A stretch of 64,000 nt of DNA from Nocardioides sp. SLBN-35 (lineage in GTDB: Bacteria; Actinomycetota; Actinomycetes; Propionibacteriales; Nocardioidaceae). Of the stretch, positions 54,085 to 64,000 are shown in pieces. Made by a program: the position numbers and the translations under genes. Positions within the stretch are counted from its first letter, which is position 1, and each line of letters opens with the position of its first letter. Location of the stretch: positions 3,534,001-3,598,000 of the forward strand of contig NZ_VFNU01000001.1 of the NCBI RefSeq assembly GCF_006715725.1. The letters are read 5' to 3'. The notes under the pieces were generated by a model. The model saw only the letters and a program-made list of their open reading frames with translations. It searched no databases and was not told where the DNA came from.

Positions 54085-55275
54085 CTAGGAGGTCGGCCCC
54101 TCCTGCGGGGTGGGCTCGGTCGCCGGCGGCTGGTCAGCGGGAGTCTGGTCGGCCGGCGGTACGTCGACCGACGGGGTCTGCTCGGGCGTCGGCTCGGGCG
54201 TCGGCTCGGGCGTCGGCTCGGGCGTCGGCTCGGAGGTCGGCTCCGGCGTGGGCTCGGGTGTGGGCTCGGGCTCGGGCTCCGGCGTCGGCGTGGGCTGCGG
54301 CTCGGTCGCCGGAGGCACCACCGGAGCGGCCGGCTGCTCCGGCTCCGGAACGACCGGCACGACACCCAGCGCCGAGCGGGCCCGGGTCAGCACGGCGACG
54401 ACGTCGGCGCAGCAGTCCGGCGTCACGTCGGCGGGCAGCGCGATCGGCACCGCGGCCAGGGCGGACATGTCGGCGGCCTCGGCACGGTAGTCGGCCACCA
54501 GGCTGCCCACGGTGCGCGCGAAGTGCGGCGTGGCGTCGTAGGAGTGCAGCGCCTTGCGCAGCGCCTTCGCCCGGGACAGGTCCTTGCCGCTGGCGCACAG
54601 CAGGACCGCCGCTCCCAGTGTCGCGTCGTCGAGGTCCTGCACGTTGCGCACCCCGTCGCCGTCGGCGTCGACCGCGACCTGCGACCACGTCTGCGGCAGC
54701 AGCCCCATCGGGCCGAGGGGGGCGTCCCAGCGCGGGTTGCCGTCGAGGTCGCCGGCATCGGTGTCGGAGACCTCGCTGCGCCCACCCCTGCCGTTCAGCG
54801 CGCGACCGACCAGGGCCGGCTCGACCCCGCCCTCGGCCGTGATCCGGTGGCTGACGTCGTCGCCCTGGCCGTGGTTCGACGCGAGCCGGCCGATCGCCGC
54901 CAGGACCAGCCAGTCGAGGTTGCAGGGTGCGGCGGCGTCGATGACCGTCGCTGCGCGCTGGTACGCCGCCACGGCCGCGGCCGGTGCGTCGACCAGCCGG
55001 TCGCCGTACCCCTCCGCGGTGGAGACGTTGCGCACCACCGCCTCGGGTGCCTCGACGACGGCCTCGACCGCCGCCGGGGGCGCACTCGCGGTGACGTCCG
55101 GGGCCGACGAGCCGGGTCCGGTCGCGGCGGCGGACCGGTCCCCGCCCGCGGGCGGGGACGTGCGTCTGCCGACCACCCCGGTCGTGGTCAGGACGACGGC
55201 GATGGCCGCGAGCACCGAGATGATCGTGATGGCCCGACGGACTCTCCGCCCGACAGGCCCGGTGGCGACCCCCAT
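54085..55275 (-). CDS. secreted lytic-transglycosylase-like protein with Pro/Thr/Glu-rich tail
   Basis: A 396-aa protein from ATG 55275. An N-terminal membrane helix (RAITIISVLAAIAVVLTTTGVV) and a Ser/Ala-rich stalk lead to an SLT/MltB-type domain: LDWLVLAAIGRLASNHGQGD, DNPRWDAPLGPMGLLPQTWSQVAVDADGDGVRNVQDLDDATLGAAVLLCASGKDLSR. The tail (about residues 330-395) is built of TPEP/TPEPEP repeats. Such domains cleave peptidoglycan, but the catalytic Glu usually found in this position (RVESNHG) appears as RLASNHG, so activity is doubtful. Confidence 0.82.
   Translation of the reverse strand: MGVATGPVGRRVRRAITIISVLAAIAVVLTTTGVVGRRTSPPAGGDRSAAATGPGSSAPDVTASAPPAAVEAVVEAPEAVVRNVSTAEGYGDRLVDAPAAAVAAYQRAATVIDAAAPCNLDWLVLAAIGRLASNHGQGDDVSHRITAEGGVEPALVGRALNGRGGRSEVSDTDAGDLDGNPRWDAPLGPMGLLPQTWSQVAVDADGDGVRNVQDLDDATLGAAVLLCASGKDLSRAKALRKALHSYDATPHFARTVGSLVADYRAEAADMSALAAVPIALPADVTPDCCADVVAVLTRARSALGVVPVVPEPEQPAAPVVPPATEPQPTPTPEPEPEPTPEPTPEPTSEPTPEPTPEPTPEPTPEQTPSVDVPPADQTPADQPPATEPTPQEGPTS
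54176..54300 (-). repeat. 12-bp-periodic repeat coding for a TPEP tail
   Basis: GGCTCGGGCGTC-type units recur about ten times with variations and encode PTPE/TPEP on the minus strand. It is a coding low-complexity tail, not a regulatory array. Confidence 0.85.
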
Positions 55276-55404
55276 GGTCCACCTGCTTCCTGGTTCTGGG
55301 GAGGCTCCAGTGTTCTCCCACCGGTCCCTCTCGCGCAGCCGAATCGGGCGTTCTTCACCTGATGCGGTGGAATTCGTCCCCAAGATGGGTGAGAGGATGC
55401 GCCG

Positions 55405-56073
55405 GTGGCCGAGCTGATCTTCCGTACCGGGACGATGGACGCCGGCAAGTCCACCCTGGCCCTGCAGACCAACCACAACCACGCAGCCCGTGGGCGGCGC
55501 GGCCGGCTGTTCACCAGCCACGACCGCGCCGGCACCGCGATGGTCTCCTCCCGGCTGGGCCTGGTCGCCGACGCCGAGGAGGTCGCGCCGGACTTCGACT
55601 TCTGGCGCTACACCGTCGACGCGCTCACCCAGGGCGCCCGGATCGACTACGTCATCTGCGACGAGGCGCAGTTCTACACCTCCGAGCAGATCGACCAGCT
55701 CGCGAAGGTCGTCGACGAGCTGCAGATCGACGTGTTCTGCTTCGGCATCCTCACCGACTTCCGCACCCGCCTGTTCCCGGGCTCGGCACGCCTGGTCGAG
55801 CTGGCCGACCGCACCGAGGTCCTCCAGGTCGAGGCCCTGTGCTGGTGCGGCAAGCGCGCCACCCACAACGCCCGCACCGAGAACGGCGTCATGGTCACCG
55901 AGGGCGAGGTGATCGTCGTCGGCGACGTCGACCCCGCCGACCACCCGCCCGCGGCGGTCGACGACATCGAGGTCGCCTACGAGGTGCTGTGCCGCCAGCA
56001 CCACCGGCGCGGCATGACAGCGGCCCGGGCGCGGGCCGTCAGCCTCTCGCCCGAGCCGCTGCCCTTCACCTGA
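55405..56073 (+). CDS. tdk: thymidine kinase
   Basis: A 222-aa type II thymidine kinase. Features: the P-loop FRTGTMDAGKSTLALQ, the Walker B/catalytic segment YVICDEAQFYTSEQID, and the lasso with LCWCGKRATHNAR contributing to the zinc site, with a CxxCG variant and C-terminal CRQHH. It salvages thymidine to dTMP. GTG 55405 is used. It lies in a conserved actinobacterial neighbourhood with the phosphatase, DUF5998, Pat and ParC genes. Confidence 0.95.
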   Translation: MAELIFRTGTMDAGKSTLALQTNHNHAARGRRGRLFTSHDRAGTAMVSSRLGLVADAEEVAPDFDFWRYTVDALTQGARIDYVICDEAQFYTSEQIDQLAKVVDELQIDVFCFGILTDFRTRLFPGSARLVELADRTEVLQVEALCWCGKRATHNARTENGVMVTEGEVIVVGDVDPADHPPAAVDDIEVAYEVLCRQHHRRGMTAARARAVSLSPEPLPFT

Positions 56074-56091
56074 TCAGCAGGAGCTGGACCG

Positions 56092-57225
56092 TCAGTCGAC
56101 GAGCACCGGGATCAGCATCTCGTCCGGGGTGAGCGAGCCGTGCATGCCGATCAGCCTGTTCTCGTAGGGGAACCCGTCGGTCGACAGCACGGCGAAGTCC
56201 CCGTGGCAGGCCACCACGACGTCCCCGATCCGCGGCAGCACCGCGGGGTCGACCGGGCCGAACCAGCCGCGGCCGATCGCCTCGGAGCGGGTGAGCACCT
56301 CGGCCCGCTCTCCCAGCCGCTCGCGCCAGGTGGCGACCACGTCCGGCACCGCTCCGCCGGTGCAGTAGAGATGGCGGAACCGCGCCTCGCCGCCGACCAG
56401 CGCGATGCCCGAGCGCAGGTCGTCGTCGGCCGAGACGTCGATGCGCGAGGAAGTGGGTACGTCGACCATGCCGTGGTCGGCGATCACGACCAGCCGCCGG
56501 TCGGCGGGCAGCGCCTCGCGCAGCTGCTCGGCCTCGTGGTCGATCATGGCGAGCTGCTGCAGCCACTGGCTGGAGGCCACGCCCCAGCGGTGACCGGTCC
56601 AGTCGAGGTCGCCGTCGTACACATAGGTCAGCGTGGGCTGCCGCGGCGCCGGGGCGGACGCGGCGACGACGGCGGCGATCCGCTCGCCGACCCGGTCGAC
56701 GCCGACGTAGTCGGCGCCGCGGTGGGCCGCGACGGTCAGGCCGCTGCCGTTGAACTCGCGCTTGTTGACCACGGTCACCCGCACGCCCGCCGCCTGCAGC
56801 GAGGAGAACGTGGTCTGGTGCGGCTGCCACTGCACCGGGTCGACGTCGCCGTCCCAGAGCAGCGCGTTGAGCAGGTCGCCGGTGCCGGGGATCCGGGTGG
56901 TGAAGCCGACCAGGCCGTGCGCGCCCGGCGTGAGGCCGGTGCCGAGCGTGGTCAGCGAGGTCGAGGTGGTCGAGGGCACGCTGGCGGTCGCGGGCGTGGA
57001 GGTCTCCAGCAGCGAGGAGAGGTACGGCGCCGCGTGGGCGTACCGCTCGAGCAGCCGGGCGCCGAGCCCGTCGATCAGGAACACGACGTACGACGCCGCG
57101 TCGGGCAGCACGAGCCCGGTCGGGGCCGGGCCCAGTGGGCTGCCGAGGGCGTGGGCCGCGGCGGGGACGATGTCGCCGAGAGAGCGGACGCCGTACGCCG
57201 GTTCGCAGAACGCGGCGACCTCCAC
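56092..57225 (-). CDS. alkaline-phosphatase superfamily phosphodiesterase/nucleotide pyrophosphatase-like
   Basis: A 377-aa metal-dependent enzyme of the NPP/PglZ-like group. YVVFLIDGLGARLLERY (first metal Asp), SVPSTTSTSLTTLGTGL with the nucleophile Thr, VYDGDLDWTGHRWGV, LVVIADHGMVDVP (Asp-His) and MHGSLTPDEMLIPVLV (last His) give the complete metal set. The substrate could be a nucleotide or a phosphodiester; it is not known for this actinobacterial group. It ends 18 nt from tdk and starts 4 nt after the end of the DUF5998 gene on the same strand. Confidence 0.88.
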   Translation of the reverse strand: MEVAAFCEPAYGVRSLGDIVPAAAHALGSPLGPAPTGLVLPDAASYVVFLIDGLGARLLERYAHAAPYLSSLLETSTPATASVPSTTSTSLTTLGTGLTPGAHGLVGFTTRIPGTGDLLNALLWDGDVDPVQWQPHQTTFSSLQAAGVRVTVVNKREFNGSGLTVAAHRGADYVGVDRVGERIAAVVAASAPAPRQPTLTYVYDGDLDWTGHRWGVASSQWLQQLAMIDHEAEQLREALPADRRLVVIADHGMVDVPTSSRIDVSADDDLRSGIALVGGEARFRHLYCTGGAVPDVVATWRERLGERAEVLTRSEAIGRGWFGPVDPAVLPRIGDVVVACHGDFAVLSTDGFPYENRLIGMHGSLTPDEMLIPVLVD

Positions 57226-57229
57226 CCGG

Positions 57230-57799
57230 TCAGCCCCTCGTCAGCGCCGACAGCGACGCGGCGAAGGAGAGCAGCCCGCCCACAGCGTCGGTGCCGTCGG
57301 CAGCGGCCGAGACGCGCAGGGAGAAGTCGTCGGAGGACAGGGATCCGGTGTAGCCGTGGTCGGCCTCGCACTGCGGGTCGTTGCAGCCGGCCGGCTCGAG
57401 GTCGAGCCGGTTGACCGCGCCCCAGCCGATGGTGAGCACCGCCTCGGCGGGCGGGCGCGGGCCGGCCGTCGGGTTGGTCGTCATCCGGGTCACGACCACG
57501 GAGTCCACCGAGCGCAGGCTGACCGCCTCGGTCGAGGTGGACGTGTAGGGCTCGGGCAGCAGGTCGTCGCCCGCGTGCTCGTCGGTGTGGGCCAGGATCA
57601 GCCGCGACGGGGTCAGCACGATCACGGTCTGGTGCCGGCGTACCTCGTCGCGCTCGAAGGTCGGCTCGTGGTGGACGTAGTAGGACACCACGGCCTCGCC
57701 CGCGACCGCGTCGGCGACCGCGTCGGCGACGACCTCCGGGTAGTAGCCGGTGCGATTGATCGCAGCGCTCAGCTCGGCGCTCCGGTCCCGGTCAGTCAT
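57230..57799 (-). CDS. DUF5998 family protein
   Basis: A 189-aa actinobacterial protein. Recognisable segments are AAINRTGYYPEVVADAVADAVAGEAVVSYYVHHEPTFERDEVRRHQTVIVLTPSRLILAHTDEH and DLEPAGCNDPQCEADHGYTGSLSSDDFSLRVSAAADG. The family is almost always located between the phosphatase and the Pat-like acetyltransferase genes, as here, and has no known function. The CNDPQC pair could bind a metal. Starts at ATG 57799. Confidence 0.88.
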   Translation of the reverse strand: MTDRDRSAELSAAINRTGYYPEVVADAVADAVAGEAVVSYYVHHEPTFERDEVRRHQTVIVLTPSRLILAHTDEHAGDDLLPEPYTSTSTEAVSLRSVDSVVVTRMTTNPTAGPRPPAEAVLTIGWGAVNRLDLEPAGCNDPQCEADHGYTGSLSSDDFSLRVSAAADGTDAVGGLLSFAASLSALTRG

Positions 57800-57817
57800 G
57801 CGCGAATCCTCGCACGC

Positions 57818-60541
57818 TCACTCGGGGATCGTGGTGACGAGGTCGGGCATCCGGCGCACGAGCGAGTCGGGGCGCGGGTCCTTCACCGCGGCGACCCGCG
57901 CGGACGCGGTGAGCACCGCCGCGGAGTCGACGCCGGCGAGCACCAGCGAGAGCTCGAGGGCGCTGACCTGCGGCAGGTCGCCCTGGAGCGCGGCGACGCG
58001 GGTGATCAGGTCCTCGATCGCCGACACCTGGACGGGATCGGCGCCGCGGTAGCCGAACAGCAGCGGCGAGCTCTTCACCTCGCGCACCATGCCGGAGACC
58101 TCGTGCGCGCTCAGCGGCGGGATCCGGTAGGACCAGTCACCCAGCAGGTCGATGACCGGACCGGAGATGCCGAACGACACGACCGGCCCGAACAGCGGGT
58201 CCTCGAAGGACCGCACGGAGATGGGTACGCCGGTCGGCGCGTTGCGCTGCACGACGAACCGCCCCACGGCGGGGTCGATGAGGCCGGACAGGTAGTCCCA
58301 GGCCTCCGTCATCTCGTGCGCGTCGGGGATGTTGCGCCACACGTGGATCTGGTCGGGCCGCTCCCGCACCGACGACAGCGTCGACTTGAGCACGACGTCC
58401 CAGCCCAGCCGCTCGCCCGCGGCGACGGCCGCGTCGACGTCGGCGACGGGCTCCGAGGGCCACAGCTCGATGCCGTAGGCGTGCAGCAGGGCACGGACCT
58501 GGTCCTGGTCGAGCTCGACCTCGCGGTCGGCGGCGACCACCTCGGGGTCGGCGAGGACCCGGTCGACCAGCCGCCGGGCGCTGCGGGCGTCGACCTCGCC
58601 GGCGTCGGCCGCCGGCCCGTCGGGGGCGTGCAGCCACACGGCGTACTCCACGACCCGGGCCAGGGCCCGGACCGCTGCCTCCACGGCCGGGTACGACGGC
58701 ACCGAGCCGCGTCCCGCCGAGGACCCGGCGACATCGGGGACCCGCAGCAGCTCGGGGATGCCCTCGGCCCCGAGGAAGGACGAGACGAGGGGCTTGTCGG
58801 ACTGCTCCCCCACGGCCGCGAGCACGTTGGCGACCTCCTCGCCGGACACGTCGAGCGGCGGGATGTAGACGGCGATCACCGAGTCGACGTCGGGGTCGTC
58901 GATCGCGTCGTCGAGGGCGTCCTCGAAGTCCTCGGCCGTGGCGTCGGCACCGAGCGCGACCGAGCGGTTGACGACCAGGCCCACCGCGGACGCGGCGTCG
59001 GCGGCGAGCAGGCCGAGCGCGTCGGAGTTGCCGACGATCGCGACCCGGCGTCCGCGCGGCAGCGGCTGGTGGGCCAGCAGCTGGGCGACGTCGAACATGT
59101 CGTCGAGGGTGTCGACCTGGATCACGCCGGCCTGGCGGAACATCGCGTCGACCGCGGCCTGCGGGGCCCCGATCCGGCGGACCGTGTGGCCCATCGGCAC
59201 GCCCTGCGTCGTGCGCCCGGACCGGACCGCGACGATCGGCTTGCGGGCCGAGACCCGGCGCGCGATGCGGGAGAACTTGCGCGGGTTACCGATGGACTCG
59301 AGGTACATCATGACGACCTCGGTGGCGTCGTCCTCCTCCCAGTACTGCAGGAGGTCGTTGCCGGACACGTCGGCGCGGTTTCCCGCGCTGACGAAGGTCG
59401 AGATGCCGAGACCACGGTTCTTGACCTTCTCGAGGATGGCCGAGCCGAGCGCACCGGACTGGCAGAAGAAGCCGGCACGGCCGCGGGCCGGCATGACCGA
59501 CGACAGCGACGCGTTGACCTGCACCGCCGGTTCGGTGTTGATCACGCCCAGGCAGTTGGGGCCGATCAGCCGCAGCCCGTAGGAGCGGCACAGCCCGGCG
59601 AGGTGCCGCTGCCGCTTGCGGCCCTCCTCGCCGGTCTCGGCGAAGCCCGAGGAGATGACGATCAGGCCGTGCACGCCCTTGTTGGCACAGTCGAGCACCA
59701 CGTCGGTGACCGCGTCGGCCGGGACGGCGACGATGGCGACGTCGACGTCGTCGGGGACCTGGTTGACGTTCTTGTAGGCCGGGAATCCCGACACGGCCGG
59801 CGCGCTCGGGTTGACGACGTGGACCCGGCCGGCGAAGCCGCCGTTGACCAGGTTGCGCACCAGCACCTGGCCGATGGTGTCCTGCCGGCGGCTGGCGCCG
59901 ATGATCGCGACCGATCGCGGGTGGAAGAAGCGGTGGATCGACTCGGCCTCCGCCGCGTGCTCGCGGTCGCGCATCACCCCGATCGCGGTGTCGGTCGGGT
60001 CGATCGGGAACTCGAGGGTGATCACGCCGTCGTGGTAGCCGCTGACCACCTTGTAGCCGGCGTCGCGGAAGGTCTGGATCATCCGGGAGTTGTCCGGAAG
60101 GACCTCGGCGGTGAACCGGTCGACCCCGCGCTCGCGACCGGCCTGGGCGAGGTGCTCGAGCAGCAGCTGCGCGATGCCGCGGCCCTGGTGCTCGTCCTCG
60201 ACGAGGAAGGCGACCTCGGCCTCGCGGTCCTCCACGACGTCGTAGCGGCCGACGGCGATCATCCGCTCCTGCAGGATCAGCACCAGCGCCACGCGGTCGC
60301 GGTGGTCGACGTGGGTGAACCGGCGTACGTCGCGCTCGGAGAGCACCGGCATCGGGGAGAAGAAGCGGTAGTACTTGGACTCGTCGGAGACCCGTGCGTA
60401 GAACTCGACGAGCAGCTCGTCGTCCTCGGGACGGATCGGCCGGATGTGCGCCGTACGCCCGTCGCGGAGCAGGACGTCACCCTCCCAGTGCGCCGGAGGC
60501 GCCTCGATCTCGTCGGTGGGGGTCGGGTCGCCGGGGCTCAC
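57818..60541 (-). CDS. GNAT acetyltransferase fused to acyl-CoA synthetase (NDP-forming)-like protein, Pat type
   Basis: About 907 aa from GTG 60541. The N-terminal GNAT domain (about 25-190) has HIRPIRPEDDELLVEFYARVS and DEHQGRGIAQLLLEHLAQAGRERG (acetyl-CoA loop). A CoA-binding domain (FFHPRSVAIIGASRRQDTIGQVLVRNLVNGGF), a succinyl-CoA-ligase-like domain (GRAGFFCQSGALGSAILE) and a C-terminal ATP-grasp domain follow. In actinobacteria such fusions act as protein lysine acetyltransferases controlling acetyl-CoA synthetase. It is divergent from the parC gene with a 70-bp gap. Confidence 0.9.
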   Translation of the reverse strand: MSPGDPTPTDEIEAPPAHWEGDVLLRDGRTAHIRPIRPEDDELLVEFYARVSDESKYYRFFSPMPVLSERDVRRFTHVDHRDRVALVLILQERMIAVGRYDVVEDREAEVAFLVEDEHQGRGIAQLLLEHLAQAGRERGVDRFTAEVLPDNSRMIQTFRDAGYKVVSGYHDGVITLEFPIDPTDTAIGVMRDREHAAEAESIHRFFHPRSVAIIGASRRQDTIGQVLVRNLVNGGFAGRVHVVNPSAPAVSGFPAYKNVNQVPDDVDVAIVAVPADAVTDVVLDCANKGVHGLIVISSGFAETGEEGRKRQRHLAGLCRSYGLRLIGPNCLGVINTEPAVQVNASLSSVMPARGRAGFFCQSGALGSAILEKVKNRGLGISTFVSAGNRADVSGNDLLQYWEEDDATEVVMMYLESIGNPRKFSRIARRVSARKPIVAVRSGRTTQGVPMGHTVRRIGAPQAAVDAMFRQAGVIQVDTLDDMFDVAQLLAHQPLPRGRRVAIVGNSDALGLLAADAASAVGLVVNRSVALGADATAEDFEDALDDAIDDPDVDSVIAVYIPPLDVSGEEVANVLAAVGEQSDKPLVSSFLGAEGIPELLRVPDVAGSSAGRGSVPSYPAVEAAVRALARVVEYAVWLHAPDGPAADAGEVDARSARRLVDRVLADPEVVAADREVELDQDQVRALLHAYGIELWPSEPVADVDAAVAAGERLGWDVVLKSTLSSVRERPDQIHVWRNIPDAHEMTEAWDYLSGLIDPAVGRFVVQRNAPTGVPISVRSFEDPLFGPVVSFGISGPVIDLLGDWSYRIPPLSAHEVSGMVREVKSSPLLFGYRGADPVQVSAIEDLITRVAALQGDLPQVSALELSLVLAGVDSAAVLTASARVAAVKDPRPDSLVRRMPDLVTTIPE

Positions 60542-60611
60542 AGGGAGAAATCTATCGGGTCCCCGCGAGCCCCCGGTCGGCTTGTCGGGGGCACCCGGAA
60601 GAATGCCCCCC

Positions 60612-63086
<2,475 letters not shown>

Positions 63087-63090
63087 GCGC

Positions 63091-63804
63091 ATGACGACCC
63101 CGACCCGCGTGGCCGCCGGCCTGCTCACCGCTCTCGTCGCCGTCAGCGGCCTGACCGCCTGCTCGGGTGACGACGGCGGCTCGAAGGCCGCGTCGTGGTC
63201 CGACGCCGGCGCCAAGGCCAAGAAGCTGCTCGACGAGACCAGCGGAATCGAGGTCTCGCTGTCGACCGGCGACGATCCCGGCACCGACTACCTCTCGGCC
63301 GCGAGCGGCACCATCGTCGCCGACCCGGCCGCCTTCGAGGGCTCCGTCGCGGGCCGGGTCAGCGGGTTCGAGGCGAGCTCCATCAACGTCGTGTCCGTCG
63401 ACGGCACGCTGTGGATCGACGCACCGATCATCGGCTGGACCGACAAGTACCAGGCGGCCGACCTGTGCGCCCCCGACCCGGCACAGCTGCTCGACCCGTC
63501 GACCGGCGTGTCGAGCGTGCTCACCAGCAGCACGGACGTGAAGGCCGGCAAGTCCGAGCGCGGCGGCAAGGACAACAAGGAGATCTTCCACACCTACGCC
63601 GGCACGGCCACGGGCGACTCGATCCGCAAGATCCTGCCGTGCGCCGAGGGCGACGACTTCAAGGCGACCTACCGTCTCGACGACAAGGGCTACCTGCGCA
63701 CCGCCCGGCTCACCGGTGTCTTCTTCAAGGACTCCGAGCCGCTGACCTACACCATCGACGTCACGAAGTACGGCGTCACGAAGGACATCTCGGCTCCGAA
63801 GTGA
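63091..63804 (+). CDS. LppX/LprAFG-family lipoprotein
   Basis: A 237-aa lipoprotein. A signal peptide with lipobox VSGLTACSGDDGG (Cys24) precedes an LppX_LprAFG domain: AKKLLDETSGIEVSLSTGDD, DYLSAASGTIVADPAAFEGSVAGRVSGFEASSINVVSVDGTLWI, TYRLDDKGYLRTARLTGVFF. The family binds triacylated lipids in a hydrophobic cavity and carries them across the periplasm. The MFS transporter gene 10 nt downstream reproduces the mycobacterial lprG-P55 pair. Confidence 0.9.
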   Translation: MTTPTRVAAGLLTALVAVSGLTACSGDDGGSKAASWSDAGAKAKKLLDETSGIEVSLSTGDDPGTDYLSAASGTIVADPAAFEGSVAGRVSGFEASSINVVSVDGTLWIDAPIIGWTDKYQAADLCAPDPAQLLDPSTGVSSVLTSSTDVKAGKSERGGKDNKEIFHTYAGTATGDSIRKILPCAEGDDFKATYRLDDKGYLRTARLTGVFFKDSEPLTYTIDVTKYGVTKDISAPK

Positions 63805-63814
63805 GCCACCACCG

Positions 63815-64000
63815 ATGAGCGCGGCGAACCGGCTGCTGCTGGCCTTCTGCGCGGTCGCCGTGGCGTTCGCGGCGGTGGACACCTATGTCGTCGTGCTCGC
63901 GCTGCCGGACATGATGGCCGGCGCCGGCATCCCGGTCGAGGAGCTCCAGCGCGCGGCGCCGATCGTCTCGGGCTTCCTGCTGGGGTACGTCGCGATCCTG
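63815..64000 (+). CDS. MFS transporter, N-terminal part (runs off the window)
   Basis: The first 62 codons from ATG 63815 are visible: ANRLLLAFCAVAVAFAAVDTYVVVLALPDMM forms TM1 with the Asp-Thr-Tyr-Val signature of drug:proton antiporters of the DHA2/P55 type. A loop and the start of TM2 (APIVSGFLLGYVAIL) follow. By analogy with the lprG-P55 operon it probably exports lipids or drugs together with the upstream lipoprotein. Confidence 0.8.
   Translation, partial: MSAANRLLLAFCAVAVAFAAVDTYVVVLALPDMMAGAGIPVEELQRAAPIVSGFLLGYVAIL

Noticed and set aside
54176..54300. Possible CRISPR-like regular repeat
   Set aside because: The 12-bp period is the codon pattern of a TPEP protein tail; there are no spacers.
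51868..55362. Open frame of 1164 codons on the plus strand
   Set aside because: Antisense shadow of the M3 peptidase and transglycosylase-like genes; no motif and no ribosome-binding site.

Overview
The window is very GC-rich (about 70%) and densely packed, with many GTG starts, 4-bp stop/start overlaps and leaderless-looking genes. The gene content points to a high-GC actinobacterium, most likely a Nocardioides-like member of the Propionibacteriales. Evidence includes glnE next to a type I glutamine synthetase, a glutamine-dependent NAD synthetase, DUF222/HNH proteins with actinobacterial LexA boxes, an LppX/LprG-type lipoprotein followed by an MFS transporter, and the ParC-Pat-DUF5998-phosphatase-tdk neighbourhood. 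The genus is inference. No tRNA, rRNA, CRISPR array, intact transposase or prophage was seen.

Layout. 1-3123: the end of a beta-propeller-like gene with an apparent frameshift, a small hypothetical, a glutathionyl-hydroquinone-reductase-like protein and a LexA-controlled DUF222/HNH protein. 3124-10797: an accessory island with visibly lower GC and different codon use. It holds a tightly overlapping four-gene operon (dual GHKL ATPase, receiver-like protein, PIN-domain protein, N6-adenine DNA methyltransferase) and, further on, an HNH-like gene. This operon is the best candidate for an undescribed system, probably in defence or epigenetic conflict. 11028-20864: chromosomal genes (methyltransferase, AHSA1-type protein, acyl-CoA dehydrogenase, 5'-3' exonuclease, flavin-split-barrel protein, acyl-CoA carboxylase, UBP zinc finger, secreted EEP phosphatase, zinc-motif SDR). 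A LexA-like box lies between a UmuD/LexA-fold protein that appears catalytically dead and the exonuclease.

20900-24967: a tandem glycine riboswitch and gcvT-gcvH-lipA-sdaA, which would link glycine cleavage, lipoylation and serine deamination. 25036-33019: a MASE1-GGDEF protein; a TetR regulator with a palindromic operator facing an MpaB/DUF2236 oxygenase and an acyl-CoA dehydrogenase; and a PAS-PAS-GGDEF-EAL protein divergent from a membrane glycosyltransferase plus a small membrane protein, a possible c-di-GMP-controlled polysaccharide module. 33020-34970: REP-like repeats and a second LexA-boxed DUF222/HNH paralogue.

35011-48653: esterase, 2-keto-4-pentenoate hydratase, a large membrane protein, glnE and glnA2, a secreted repeat protein, an ArsR/SufR-like regulator translationally coupled to a ThDP enzyme, and nadE. 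48687-54075: VOC protein, panB, a PQQ-type sugar dehydrogenase, a truncated AbiEi-like gene and an M3 peptidase. 54085-64000: lytic-transglycosylase-like protein, thymidine kinase, phosphatase, DUF5998, GNAT/acyl-CoA-synthetase fusion, ParC/GyrA-type topoisomerase, LppX-type lipoprotein and the start of an MFS transporter.
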